From NCBI GenBank assembly GCA_041744735.1, contig JBGTKH010000673.1:1-11029 (forward strand): DNA of 11,029 nt, written 5' to 3'. This document shows positions 6,201-11,029 of the stretch, in pieces. Below the pieces are notes generated by a model. That model worked only from the letters and a program-made list of their open reading frames with translations. It was not told where the DNA came from and did not search any database. Numbering within the stretch: the first letter of the stretch is position 1; every line of letters starts with the position of its first letter. The DNA comes from JBGTKH01 sp041744735. GTDB taxonomy: Bacteria > Planctomycetota > Planctomycetia > Pirellulales > Pirellulaceae. The position numbers and the translations under genes are program-made.

Positions 6201-7722
6201 CATTGAACAGACGGCGTGGAACGTGTATCAAAATGCCATTGCAGCCGCCGCGGACCAGTGGTCAACCGCCGAAGCGGCCGCGGCGGACGCTTACACAGCG
6301 ACTGAGCAGTCCGCGTGGGATGTCTATTGGGCGACGGAAGCTGTTGCGTGGAGTGCCTACGAAAGCGCAGTCGTTACGGCCCAAACAGTCTACGACGCCG
6401 ACAAACAACTGGCCGCCGAAGTGCGCGACGCGGCGTTTGATGCCGCCGACGCCGCCTGGAGTTCGGGAGAAAGCGCTGCGTGGTCGACCTATCAATTGGC
6501 CGTGAGTGCGGCGGATACGGCGTTTGCATCGGGTCATGACGCTGCGTATGCCGACTATGAATCGACTGTGAACTCCGCGATCTCGTCGTGGCAAGGCGCT
6601 ATCCACATCGCTGAGAGCCAACTGCAATCGGCCAGCGATACTGCGAGTGCCACCTGGATTTCGGCCACCGACTCTGCATGGAATGATTATCACGTGGCGA
6701 TCGATGCGACCGACGCCGTTTGGCACAGTGAGGCGTCCGACGCGTGGAGCGACTTTCAGGCGGACTACCAGTGGGTCATCTCGTTGTGGGAGGACGCAGT
6801 GGAAGCAGCAGACGCGACCTACCAGGCAGCGGTCCAGGCCGCGCTCTCCGATTGGCAAAGTGCCGAGCAAGCCGCGTGGGACACGCTACAAAATGCGCTG
6901 GCCGATGATCCTTGCGCCACCGAAACGGACCGCGCGGCGAACCCGTCGAGCATATCGCCGCCCACCGCGCCCGCCGCGCCCAGCAGCACCGTCAGCGAAG
7001 GGACAACCCCCACGACCACTGATCCCGCTCAACCACAAGGCGGCAACGCGCAGGCGGCCGACGCGCCTTCAACACCAGCGCGTCCCGAAATCATGTTGGC
7101 TCAAGCTCCGGCTGCGACGGACAAAGTCCCTGCAACGGCGCCGGCCAAGCCGACGGGAACCATGCAGGAAAACAAGAACAAATTGATCGGTGGCTACACC
7201 GGACCAAGGGGCACTAAAGCCGAGATGCAGAAGAAATATGGCACGCCGAAGGTCACGGAAGTGCCTATTCGCGATGACGACGCGACGACAGGCACAAATC
7301 AAGGCGACCGCAGCCACTACACCAGCATCCCGCCGGGCCACATGGTCGGTACGAGTGGCGCAGGACCGTGCATAGGCTTGATCGTTGTTGGACCGGCCAA
7401 TAAGGCCGGCCAGCGCGAAGTATGGGTCTACCACTTTGAAGCCGGCGATGATCCTGGCGCGACACTCAACCGCGATGGTACGTTTCCAAAGGGTTCCAAG
7501 GCCATAATCTTCGGCGGCCATAACCAAAGTATGAGTTCCGCTGGCCTGCTGAAACAGATCGAGTCCAATCTATCGGGGCAGAAGGGCAACGTCACGATCG
7601 ACGGCGTGTATAACTCCCCAGGCATGTGGGTTGATGCGAACGGCAACTATTATGTGCATGGCTATGAACGCCGAGGTGCCTATAGTGACGGCACGACACC
7701 GGAGCCCACACAGCAAAAGTAA
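3280..7722 (+). CDS. giant modular surface protein: LEPR-XLL, dockerin-like, collagen-like, 11-residue repeat rod, deamidase-like C-terminus
   Basis: 1480 residues, predicted extracellular. Residues 1-39 are basic with no clear hydrophobic signal peptide; LEHRQLM (40-46) is the LEPR-XLL motif of exported planctomycete proteins. Two EF-hand loops typical of dockerin type I follow (D65/N67/D69/D76 and D104/D106/D108/D115). Then come 29 Gly-X-Y triplets (143-229), a segment with Cys232, Cys235 and Cys243, and 86 eleven-residue repeats (248-1208) that are Ala-, Trp-, Tyr- and acid-rich with few Lys or Arg. A Pro/Thr/Ala-rich linker (about 1209-1310) leads to a globular C-terminus. There GPCIGLIVV (Cys1364), VYHF (His1385) and IIFGGH resemble, by motif layout only, the CheD/CNF1/NTAN1 cysteine deamidase superfamily. 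GTG is the chosen start (see the Shine-Dalgarno at 3266). The stop is two bases before the next gene, so the two are probably co-transcribed. The role (surface fibre, adhesin or contact effector) is inference. Confidence 0.9.
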   Translation: MIMPRQSWLVSVAQRLGFRWSKAPTKHRLVYKRRLSGERLEHRQLMAADLVITGSSWQNASNALDVNDDAQVTSLDALVIVYDLVDNGPRTLDNPRGESDSYLDVDGDGSTSETDLNLVIDYLHASGQITDEEYYGGFAALTGPWGATGPSGASGPPGASGPSGASGPPGASGPSGASGPPGASGPPGASGPSGASGPSGASGPSGVSGPSGASGPSGASGASGPSGPSGNCVPCGEEGPSGCSINPSAVSGYSNALADADSAFGAATSNAYNDYTTEVSDTSQDAAEDLVSLETTYYAAINAADANWWASVNTAATAYSVAIGNADSTFSDAVTAAHAAYYAAIDTANGTNSAATQNTETEYYSAVAVLNTAWNDSIYIASDDYDNALSTLNENWQTAVDDALAAYSTAEAIAWQTATQSATDAHNDYLAYEQSAFSDYQSAVAVAKANYDSALATADADYSSTMVSGGTMYANAADNAYAAYTTDEQIAYSEYITAENNAWNEYQSMMLDALATYDATTATSRAIYDQFEFEARSDYEYAADAAWQSYVDAFDAALEDYRTDLANADTDFVLASVDADADWNAHEQAAWELYVASEAAAWTTYEAAEQVAYDQHEAAVSAANDAYDANIDIADAAYNLAVASAYATYASDEQIAWDAYVATSATAATQFGSTMDAATAVFDAAELSAYLDYHAAIDVADANFILTIAPAWIAVEDAWATYAVTMDAADEAVAINLEIAYAYLYYTAEGDWIAAEAAAWNMYYAAVESAYQVWDAANVSAEQLLDAAEVAAYMTYVNAEASAWSTYQAAEQVATDAWYSAESAAQADFDTDIAWADAVYDTDEIAAYNVYVSAEASAWSTYEAAVDAADANWLSAIAVAQAAWDAAEALAWSSFLAEDEARYHEYIADDNAAYDTYYSKTQTAWNEHQNKIADALAAWDEDESDAYSIYQSKEQNAWNTYTATEDAAWSIYQNIEQTAWNVYQNAIAAAADQWSTAEAAAADAYTATEQSAWDVYWATEAVAWSAYESAVVTAQTVYDADKQLAAEVRDAAFDAADAAWSSGESAAWSTYQLAVSAADTAFASGHDAAYADYESTVNSAISSWQGAIHIAESQLQSASDTASATWISATDSAWNDYHVAIDATDAVWHSEASDAWSDFQADYQWVISLWEDAVEAADATYQAAVQAALSDWQSAEQAAWDTLQNALADDPCATETDRAANPSSISPPTAPAAPSSTVSEGTTPTTTDPAQPQGGNAQAADAPSTPARPEIMLAQAPAATDKVPATAPAKPTGTMQENKNKLIGGYTGPRGTKAEMQKKYGTPKVTEVPIRDDDATTGTNQGDRSHYTSIPPGHMVGTSGAGPCIGLIVVGPANKAGQREVWVYHFEAGDDPGATLNRDGTFPKGSKAIIFGGHNQSMSSAGLLKQIESNLSGQKGNVTIDGVYNSPGMWVDANGNYYVHGYERRGAYSDGTTPEPTQQK
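3706..3969 (+). repeat. collagen-like Gly-X-Y coding repeat, 29 triplets
   Basis: Uninterrupted Gly-X-Y from residue 143 to Gly230, built mostly of an 18-base unit encoding GPSGAS or GPPGAS. The X position is Pro or Ala and Y is mostly Ser or Pro; there is no Lys, unlike animal collagen. Near-identical 18-base units make this stretch prone to length change. The complementary strand also stays open here, which is a by-product of the repeat. Confidence 0.95.
4021..6903 (+). repeat. 86 eleven-residue (33-base) hendecad repeats coding for a long helical rod
   Basis: Hand alignment gives 86 units of eleven residues covering residues 248-1208, with only two breaks: seven residues at 710-716 (PAWIAVE) and eight at 750-757 (GDWIAAEA). 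The unit consensus is x-A-W-x-x-Y-x-x-A-E-x: position 2 is nearly always Ala, position 3 Trp, Tyr or Ala, position 6 Tyr, Trp or Phe, position 9 often Ala. Examples are SAWSTYQAAEQ, AAWSIYQNIEQ and NAWNTYTATED. An 11-residue period (11/3) is the hendecad of nearly straight or right-handed coiled coils. Units are diverged at the DNA level, so they look old rather than recently expanded. Confidence 0.92.
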
Positions 7723-7724
7723 GC

Positions 7725-8189
7725 ATGGACACGAACCCAAACCGAACCGCGCGTAACTTGTTTCTCGCGCTCCTCTTCCCAGTGGTGCTATTGTTAATCG
7801 CCGCTGTCAGTGTGGGCACCCCGTTGATACTGCAGTACATCGCCTGGCAGAAATTCAATGCGGAAACCGAGCGCATCGAAACCATCGTGGAAAGTTGGCG
7901 AGCGCCACCTGCCAACGCGGATCCCGTTGATTGGGAATTTGCGTGGCAGACTGTTTACAATGCACTGGGCAATGTTTGCTTCACTCCGGAGACCATTAGT
8001 GCCACAGAATTTGCACGTCTTCGCGAGGATGTCGAACGCAAAAACCAACAACCTATAACGTTCGAGACGCTCGAGTGGCTTTGGTGGCGTCTCGGCCACA
8101 CCGGCCCACACGGCAATGAGTACATCACCCAAATGCAGCCGCTGTGGGAAGAAGCGAAGCAGTCCTATTTTGAATCCGGCAATAACTAG
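7725..8189 (+). CDS. small single-pass membrane protein, copy 1 (unknown family)
   Basis: 154 residues; I do not recognise the family. A short basic N-terminus (NPNRTARN) is followed by one strong membrane segment at about residues 12-36 (LFLALLFPVVLLLIAAVSVG and onward). A soluble domain of about 115 residues follows, probably on the outer face by the positive-inside rule. It is rich in Trp (DPVDWEFAW, LEWLWWRLG) and has one Cys (GNVCFTP). The ATG is two bases after the TAA of the giant gene with no clear Shine-Dalgarno of its own, which suggests translational coupling and a function linked to that protein. A tandem paralogue follows at 8279. It could be a membrane anchor, secretion helper or immunity-like partner; none of these is shown by sequence. 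Confidence 0.85.
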   Translation: MDTNPNRTARNLFLALLFPVVLLLIAAVSVGTPLILQYIAWQKFNAETERIETIVESWRAPPANADPVDWEFAWQTVYNALGNVCFTPETISATEFARLREDVERKNQQPITFETLEWLWWRLGHTGPHGNEYITQMQPLWEEAKQSYFESGNN

Positions 8190-8278
8190 CCGCTTCGTCC
8201 AGCCCAGGTTCCTCGCTAGCCGGCGCGGAAAGAGAAGTGTTTCTTGAGCGTGCCCGCACCGACGCCGTAAGAGTAGAC

Positions 8279-8773
8279 ATGGACACTACGTCAAATCGAA
8301 CTTCGAGGAACTTATTTCTCGCGCTCCTCTTCCCAGTGGTGCTATTGTTGATTGCCGCTGTCAGTGTGGGCACTCCATTGATACTTCGGTACATCGCCTG
8401 GCAGAAATTCAAGGCGGAAACCGAGCGCATCGAAACCATCGTCAAGGGCTGGCGCGCGCCACCTGCCCACGCGGATCCCGTCGATTGGGAATTTGCGTGG
8501 GTCACTGTTTACAACGCACTAGGTAACGTATGCTTCACTCCGAAGCACATTAGTCCCACAGAATTAGCACGTCTTCGCGAGGATGTCGAACGCAATAAGC
8601 AACAACCTGTTACGTTCGAAACGCTCGAGTGGCTTTGGTGGCGTCTCGGCCAAACTGTTCCACACGGCAATAAGTACATCACGCAAATGCAGCCAATGTG
8701 GGAAGAAGTGAAGGCGCGGTATGTAGAACCAGTCCATGACGAGCCGCTTCTTCCAGCACAGATTCCTCGTTAG
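8279..8773 (+). CDS. small single-pass membrane protein, copy 2 (paralogue of 7725-8189)
   Basis: 164 residues, collinear with copy 1 from MDT onward: the same membrane segment (about 12-36), DPVDWEFAW, GNVCFTP, ERIETIV and LEWLWWRLG. Differences are scattered substitutions, for example Q to R after the membrane segment and several charge changes towards Lys (ESW to KGW, SPE to PKH). It ends with ten extra residues (EPLLPAQIPR), because the codon aligned to the TAG of copy 1 is GAG here. An in-frame GTG at 8237 would add fourteen residues; I prefer ATG 8279 because homology with copy 1 begins exactly there. The upstream gap is 89 bases with no strong promoter, so it may share the transcript of the giant gene. 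Family unknown. Confidence 0.83.
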   Translation: MDTTSNRTSRNLFLALLFPVVLLLIAAVSVGTPLILRYIAWQKFKAETERIETIVKGWRAPPAHADPVDWEFAWVTVYNALGNVCFTPKHISPTELARLREDVERNKQQPVTFETLEWLWWRLGQTVPHGNKYITQMQPMWEEVKARYVEPVHDEPLLPAQIPR

Positions 8774-8846
8774 CCGGCAGGACCCGTGACATTTGTGCGC
8801 CGGAAACAAAGGTCCCTGAAACGTTCCTGACATCTTAATTCGACCC
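8774..8846. other. junction between the membrane-protein pair and the second long repeat
   Basis: About 70 bases of non-coding sequence separate the stop of the second membrane gene from the left edge of the second long repeat. I see no terminator, promoter or inverted repeat and no insertion-sequence remnant here. The edge is near CGAC/GGCAGTCG (compare 2877-2888), where copy 2 has two extra C residues. Confidence 0.4.
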
Positions 8847-8930
8847 GGCAGTCGCACGCGGACGGCAGACCAGTTCGGCCTAAGCACGGAAGCGTTGCGG
8901 AAGAAGATGAAGAAGTACAGGCTGGAATGA
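8847..8930 (+). pseudogene. 3' remnant of the sigma-54 activator gene (HTH end only)
   Basis: The last 27 codons and stop of the regulator gene (residues 325-351) recur here in frame, with one visible residue change (TAVQFGL to TADQFGL) and an intact recognition-helix end (TEALRKKMKKYRLE). No ATG opens this frame: the in-frame codons upstream run back to a TGA at 8817. It is therefore a passenger left by the segmental duplication rather than a gene. It shows that the duplicated block was originally joined to the regulator. Confidence 0.88.
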
Positions 8931-8979
8931 TTGTCCTGAGCCGCAGGCCACACCGTGTTTCAACAGGCACGTCAAGAAC

Positions 8980-9023
8980 CAACTAAAGTTGCCAACAAAA
9001 GTTGTGGGTCACAACTTTTGTTG
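8980..9023 (+). promoter_or_regulatory. three CAAC-N4-GTTG dyads, second copy
   Basis: The same three boxes as at 3014-3057 with identical sequence and spacing (8980-8991, 8993-9004, 9012-9023). The only change is one base in the spacer between boxes 2 and 3 (C to T), while neighbouring positions carry several substitutions. This pattern fits retained binding sites. Confidence 0.63.
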
Positions 9024-9147
9024 TGGTTTTCCAAGCCCCGCGGATTCACCCGCGCACAGCATTCGAATTCCCTGCCGTTGCCGCAACTGCTTGTCGATTC
9101 ATCACCTGCGCTAAGGCTGTCAATAATTCTCCAGACGGAAACGCTTT

Positions 9148-9163
9148 CGGCACAAGTCGTGCA
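9148..9163 (+). promoter_or_regulatory. sigma-54 (-24/-12) promoter candidate, second copy
   Basis: Identical to the element at 3182-3197, with GG at 9149-9150 and GC at 9161-9162. It would drive the second collagen-like gene, with a leader of about 70 bases before GTG 9247. Confidence 0.68.
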
Positions 9164-9232
9164 TTGATCGCGGCCATCACATAATCGACTCGCCGCCGCG
9201 AGCGATCATTTCAAAGCTTCAGTTGCGTTGCC

Positions 9233-9239
9233 GGGAGGA
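9233..9239 (+). promoter_or_regulatory. Shine-Dalgarno that fixes the GTG start at 9247
   Basis: GGGAGGA lies seven bases before GTG 9247, matching copy 1. An in-frame TTG at 9223 would add eight residues but lies upstream of this site, so it is rejected as a start. Confidence 0.72.
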
Positions 9240-9246
9240 TTTCGCC

Positions 9247-9960
9247 GTGATCATGCCGCGTCAGTCTTGGTTGGTAAGTGTTGCTCAACGATTGGGTTTC
9301 CGTTGGTCCAAAGCGCCGACCAAACACCGTTCGGTCTACAAACGAAGATTGTCGGGCGAACGACTGGAGGACCGGCAACTGCTGGCGGCGGATATTGCCA
9401 TCACCGGTTCGCCGTGGCAAAATGCGGAGAACCCTCTGGATGTCAACAACGACGCTCAAATTACACGACTGGATGCTTTCGTGCTCGTCTACGACCTTGT
9501 TAACAACGGCTCGCGCTCGCTTGACAACCCACCAAGCGAGTCCGAACCCTATCTCGATGTGGACGGGGACGGCAGTACCTCCCAGACTGACCTGACGTTG
9601 GTAATCGACTATCTCCACCAGTCCGGCCAAGTCACCGATGAGGAGTTTTACGGCGGATTTGCGGCATTGTCGGGTCCATCCGGCGCCTCGGGTCCGTCTG
9701 GTGCTTCAGGTCCGTCTGGTGCTTCAGGTCCGTCGGGTGCGTCAGGTCCGTGCGGCGCGTCTGGTCCGTCGAGCTCCACGGTTAGCACGTCGGTTGCTGA
9801 GGGAGTGGCTGTTGGGACGGCTTTTTACTCGGTATCAACCTCGCCCGAAGTTGGTACCAGCACTTTTGCCATTTCTAGCGGAAATGAAAGTGGTTATTTT
9901 GCCATTGACGCCATGGGAAATGTGTCCGTTGCCGGCCGTTGCCGGCCATTTGTCGGTTGA
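9247..9960 (+). CDS. second LEPR-XLL/dockerin/collagen-like surface protein, frameshifted (N-terminal part as it reads)
   Basis: As read, 237 residues ending in an out-of-frame tail (RCRPFVG). Residues 1-142 are close to those of the giant protein: LEDRQLL at 40-46, which is nearer the LEPR-XLL consensus than in copy 1, and two EF-hand loops (DVNNDAQITRLD, DVDGDGSTSQTD). Eleven Gly-X-Y triplets (143-175) include one GPC. A cadherin-like domain follows: VAEGVAVGTAFYSVS, then FAIDAMGNVSVAG. The frame is lost at a 10-bp tandem duplication (9926-9945). With one unit removed, the text continues HLSVDAEQVYTLIIDV, exactly what a cadherin-like fold should show, and the protein would be 551 residues ending at 10912. 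This is either a true null or phase-variable allele or a sequencing/assembly error. Confidence 0.85.
   Translation: MIMPRQSWLVSVAQRLGFRWSKAPTKHRSVYKRRLSGERLEDRQLLAADIAITGSPWQNAENPLDVNNDAQITRLDAFVLVYDLVNNGSRSLDNPPSESEPYLDVDGDGSTSQTDLTLVIDYLHQSGQVTDEEFYGGFAALSGPSGASGPSGASGPSGASGPSGASGPCGASGPSSSTVSTSVAEGVAVGTAFYSVSTSPEVGTSTFAISSGNESGYFAIDAMGNVSVAGRCRPFVG
9673..9771 (+). repeat. collagen-like Gly-X-Y coding repeat, 11 triplets
   Basis: Begins at residue 143, the same residue as in the giant protein, but is much shorter: GPSGAS four times, GPCGAS, then GPS. Codon choices (GGTCCGTCTGGTGCTTCA type) differ from those of copy 1, so the two tracts have expanded or been rewritten independently. Confidence 0.93.
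9926..9947 (+). repeat. 10-bp tandem duplication that breaks the reading frame
   Basis: CCGTTGCCGG occurs twice in direct succession (9926-9935, 9936-9945), plus the first two bases of a third unit. Ten bases shift the frame by +1, which is exactly the offset between the upstream frame and the open frame that continues to 10912. Confidence 0.93.
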
Positions 9961-10912
9961 CGCCGAACAGGTTTATACATTAATAATCGACGTTTCCTCC
10001 TCTTGTGTCTCGTATACTGTCAACTTAGAAGTTGCCGTGCTTCCAGTCTTAATTGACGTCTACCTCGACGAATCGGAGAATTCGTTTTCATTCGTATTGG
10101 ATCATTTTGAGGTCACCGAGAGTAAGATGACGAGCGCCTGGATACTTCCGCAGACATATATTGTCCAAGTTACTCTTCCGGACGTGGCCAGCCCCTCGGA
10201 CTATTACGTAGCGTTAATCGACGGCACTCTCGTGGGCCTCACCTCCTTGCAGGACCAATTCCAGATCCAAGTCACGGTGGCGGAGGGTGTTTACGCGATG
10301 GCCGCATCACTTGTACTCGCGACCGACCCATTTGTTCAGTTGGCCGATGACGAGGAGGATTCCCCCTCCGTAGATTGGTTGAAAAGTATTACAAAGAACG
10401 TCGAAAAGTGGACAGGTGACTTGGCTCAATCCGGCTTTAAGAGTGTGATCAAGAGCCAGATGAGTGAGCCTTACGATGAAATAAACGATCAGTTAACCAC
10501 CATAATTCAAGGTTTAGATCCAGTCGATGATTTGCAGACGATTCAGACGTTACAGAACTTCCAACAGAATCAACTGCCCACTTTGAGGGACCAAATGGCA
10601 ACCAAAGTGCTAGCTATTGTCTTCAATGAATTCGAGCTTGGGGCAACAATTACCATTCCGGACGGTAGCAAGGCTCATCAAGCTTTGGACAAATTGGACG
10701 CAGTGGATACCACCGGTGCATTTAAGCATATCAAACTGACGCCTATCATCAAGGCAAACATATTGGACGACCAGATGAAGCAGCAAGTCCTGCAAGGAAA
10801 CTTGCAGCCTTTAATAGCGAAAATCAGCAACCCGGGAGAGATTTTTGACGAGCTACACTACGGAGTGAAGCTATCGTTCGACACGGAGAGCTTGGGCATT
10901 CCGGGTTTTTAG
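9947..10912 (+). pseudogene. displaced C-terminal half of the second surface protein (cadherin-like end plus unknown region)
   Basis: An open frame continues the protein after the 10-bp duplication, with no start codon at its head; the first in-frame ATG is at 10127. It begins with the second half of the cadherin-like domain (HLSVDAEQVYTLIIDVSSS, YTVNLEVAV). A beta-rich stretch follows, to about 10330 (VTLPDVASPSDYYVALIDG). The last ~190 residues look helical and are not recognised (DWLKSITKNVEKWTGDLAQ, LQTIQTLQNFQQNQLPTLRD), ending SLGIPGF. There is no collagen, hendecad or deamidase-like motif. Codons are visibly richer in A and T (TTA, ATA, GTA, AAA) than in the giant gene, which suggests a separate origin for this module. 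Confidence 0.8.
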
Positions 10913-10920
10913 TGGGTGAA

Positions 10921-10954
10921 CTGGGGGCATTGCCCCCAGACGCGAGGATTTTTT
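10921..10954 (+). terminator. hairpin plus T-run terminator
   Basis: A perfect 8-bp GC-rich stem, CTGGGGGC and GCCCCCAG with loop ATT (10921-10939), is followed nine bases later by six T residues (10949-10954). It lies eight bases after the TAG at 10910-10912. The gap between stem and T-run is longer than in a classical Rho-independent terminator, so efficiency is uncertain. Confidence 0.6.
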
Positions 10955-11029
10955 AAGGCATGGCTGGGCAAAAGAATGGCTGGGGGGAGGAGAAAAGGCC
11001 CCGGCGGCGCGGGCCGCCAGGGCGACGGG

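Larger units (their letters stand above)
7725..8780 (+). repeat. tandem duplication of the small membrane-protein gene
   Basis: Unit 1 (7725 to about 8224) and unit 2 (8279 to about 8779) align without a gap over the whole coding region at a 554-base offset. Similarity runs past the first stop: CCGCTTCGTCCAGCCCAG after 8189 matches CCGCTTCTTCCAGCACAG inside the second gene, and both reach TAGCCGGC. The 50-odd bases before the second start are only weakly similar to the end of the giant gene, so the left edge of the duplication lies close to the start codon. Confidence 0.9.
8847..9678 (+). repeat. long direct repeat, copy 2
   Basis: Second copy of 2881-3711: regulator 3' end, dyads, sigma-54 promoter, Shine-Dalgarno and first ~143 codons of the LEPR/dockerin gene. 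The two copies are in direct orientation, 5966-5967 bases apart, and stop matching in the collagen region, beyond which the encoded proteins are unrelated. Confidence 0.95.

Noticed and set aside
3955..6870. Long minus-strand and alternative-frame open frames across the hendecad region
   Set aside because: They arise from the repetitive GC-rich codons (GCN, GAN, TGG) of the plus-strand repeats; their products are Arg-rich low-complexity sequence without domains.
9638..9946. Alternative start of the downstream frame (Arg-rich product VRLVLQVRLVLQVRRV)
   Set aside because: It is the out-of-frame reading of the collagen tract; the real protein enters this frame only at the 10-bp duplication.
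10960..11029. Repeat ATGGCTGGG (10960-10968, 10976-10984) and a GGCGGC/GCCGCC hairpin at 11003-11018
   Set aside because: Short GC-rich matches at the window edge with no associated gene; nothing can be supported here.

Overview
The window looks like chromosomal DNA of a planctomycete, probably of the Pirellulales type. The basis is two proteins that begin with the planctomycete-type LEPR-XLL export-associated motif (here LEHRQLM and LEDRQLL) followed by a dockerin-like double EF-hand, plus moderately high GC and a sigma-54 activator. The lineage is inferred from protein families, not from a marker gene.

Layout. Positions 1-1638 (minus strand) hold the N-terminal two thirds of an alpha-glucan phosphorylase that runs off the left edge. 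Positions 1639-1908 are the divergent intergenic region. Positions 1909-2964 (plus) encode a compact sigma-54 enhancer-binding protein (AAA+ plus Fis-type HTH, no sensor domain). Positions 2965-3279 are a control region with three CAAC-N4-GTTG dyads, a GG-N10-GC sigma-54 promoter candidate and a strong Shine-Dalgarno. Positions 3280-7722 encode a 1480-residue surface-type protein: LEPR motif, dockerin-like pair, 29 Gly-X-Y collagen triplets, a three-cysteine knot, 86 aromatic 11-residue repeats, a Pro/Thr/Ala-rich linker, and a C-terminal domain resembling the CheD/CNF1/NTAN1 cysteine deamidase superfamily. Starting two bases after its stop is a small single-pass membrane protein (7725-8189), followed by a tandem paralogue (8279-8773).

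From about 8845 the regulator 3' end, the whole control region and the first ~143 codons of the giant gene are repeated (offset 5966-5967). They lead into a second LEPR/dockerin/collagen gene whose C-terminal half is different: a cadherin-like domain followed by an unrecognised region. This second gene is broken by an exact 10-bp tandem duplication at 9926-9945. Removing one unit restores a 551-residue protein ending at 10912, which is followed by a hairpin/T-run terminator. Positions 10955-11029 show nothing I can call.

Working model (inference): the activator binds the CAAC-N4-GTTG dyads and switches on sigma-54 promoters of a modular family of collagen-like surface proteins. All share one leader and N-terminus but carry exchangeable C-terminal modules. 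The small membrane proteins may be partners, or immunity-like proteins, for the giant protein's C-terminal domain.
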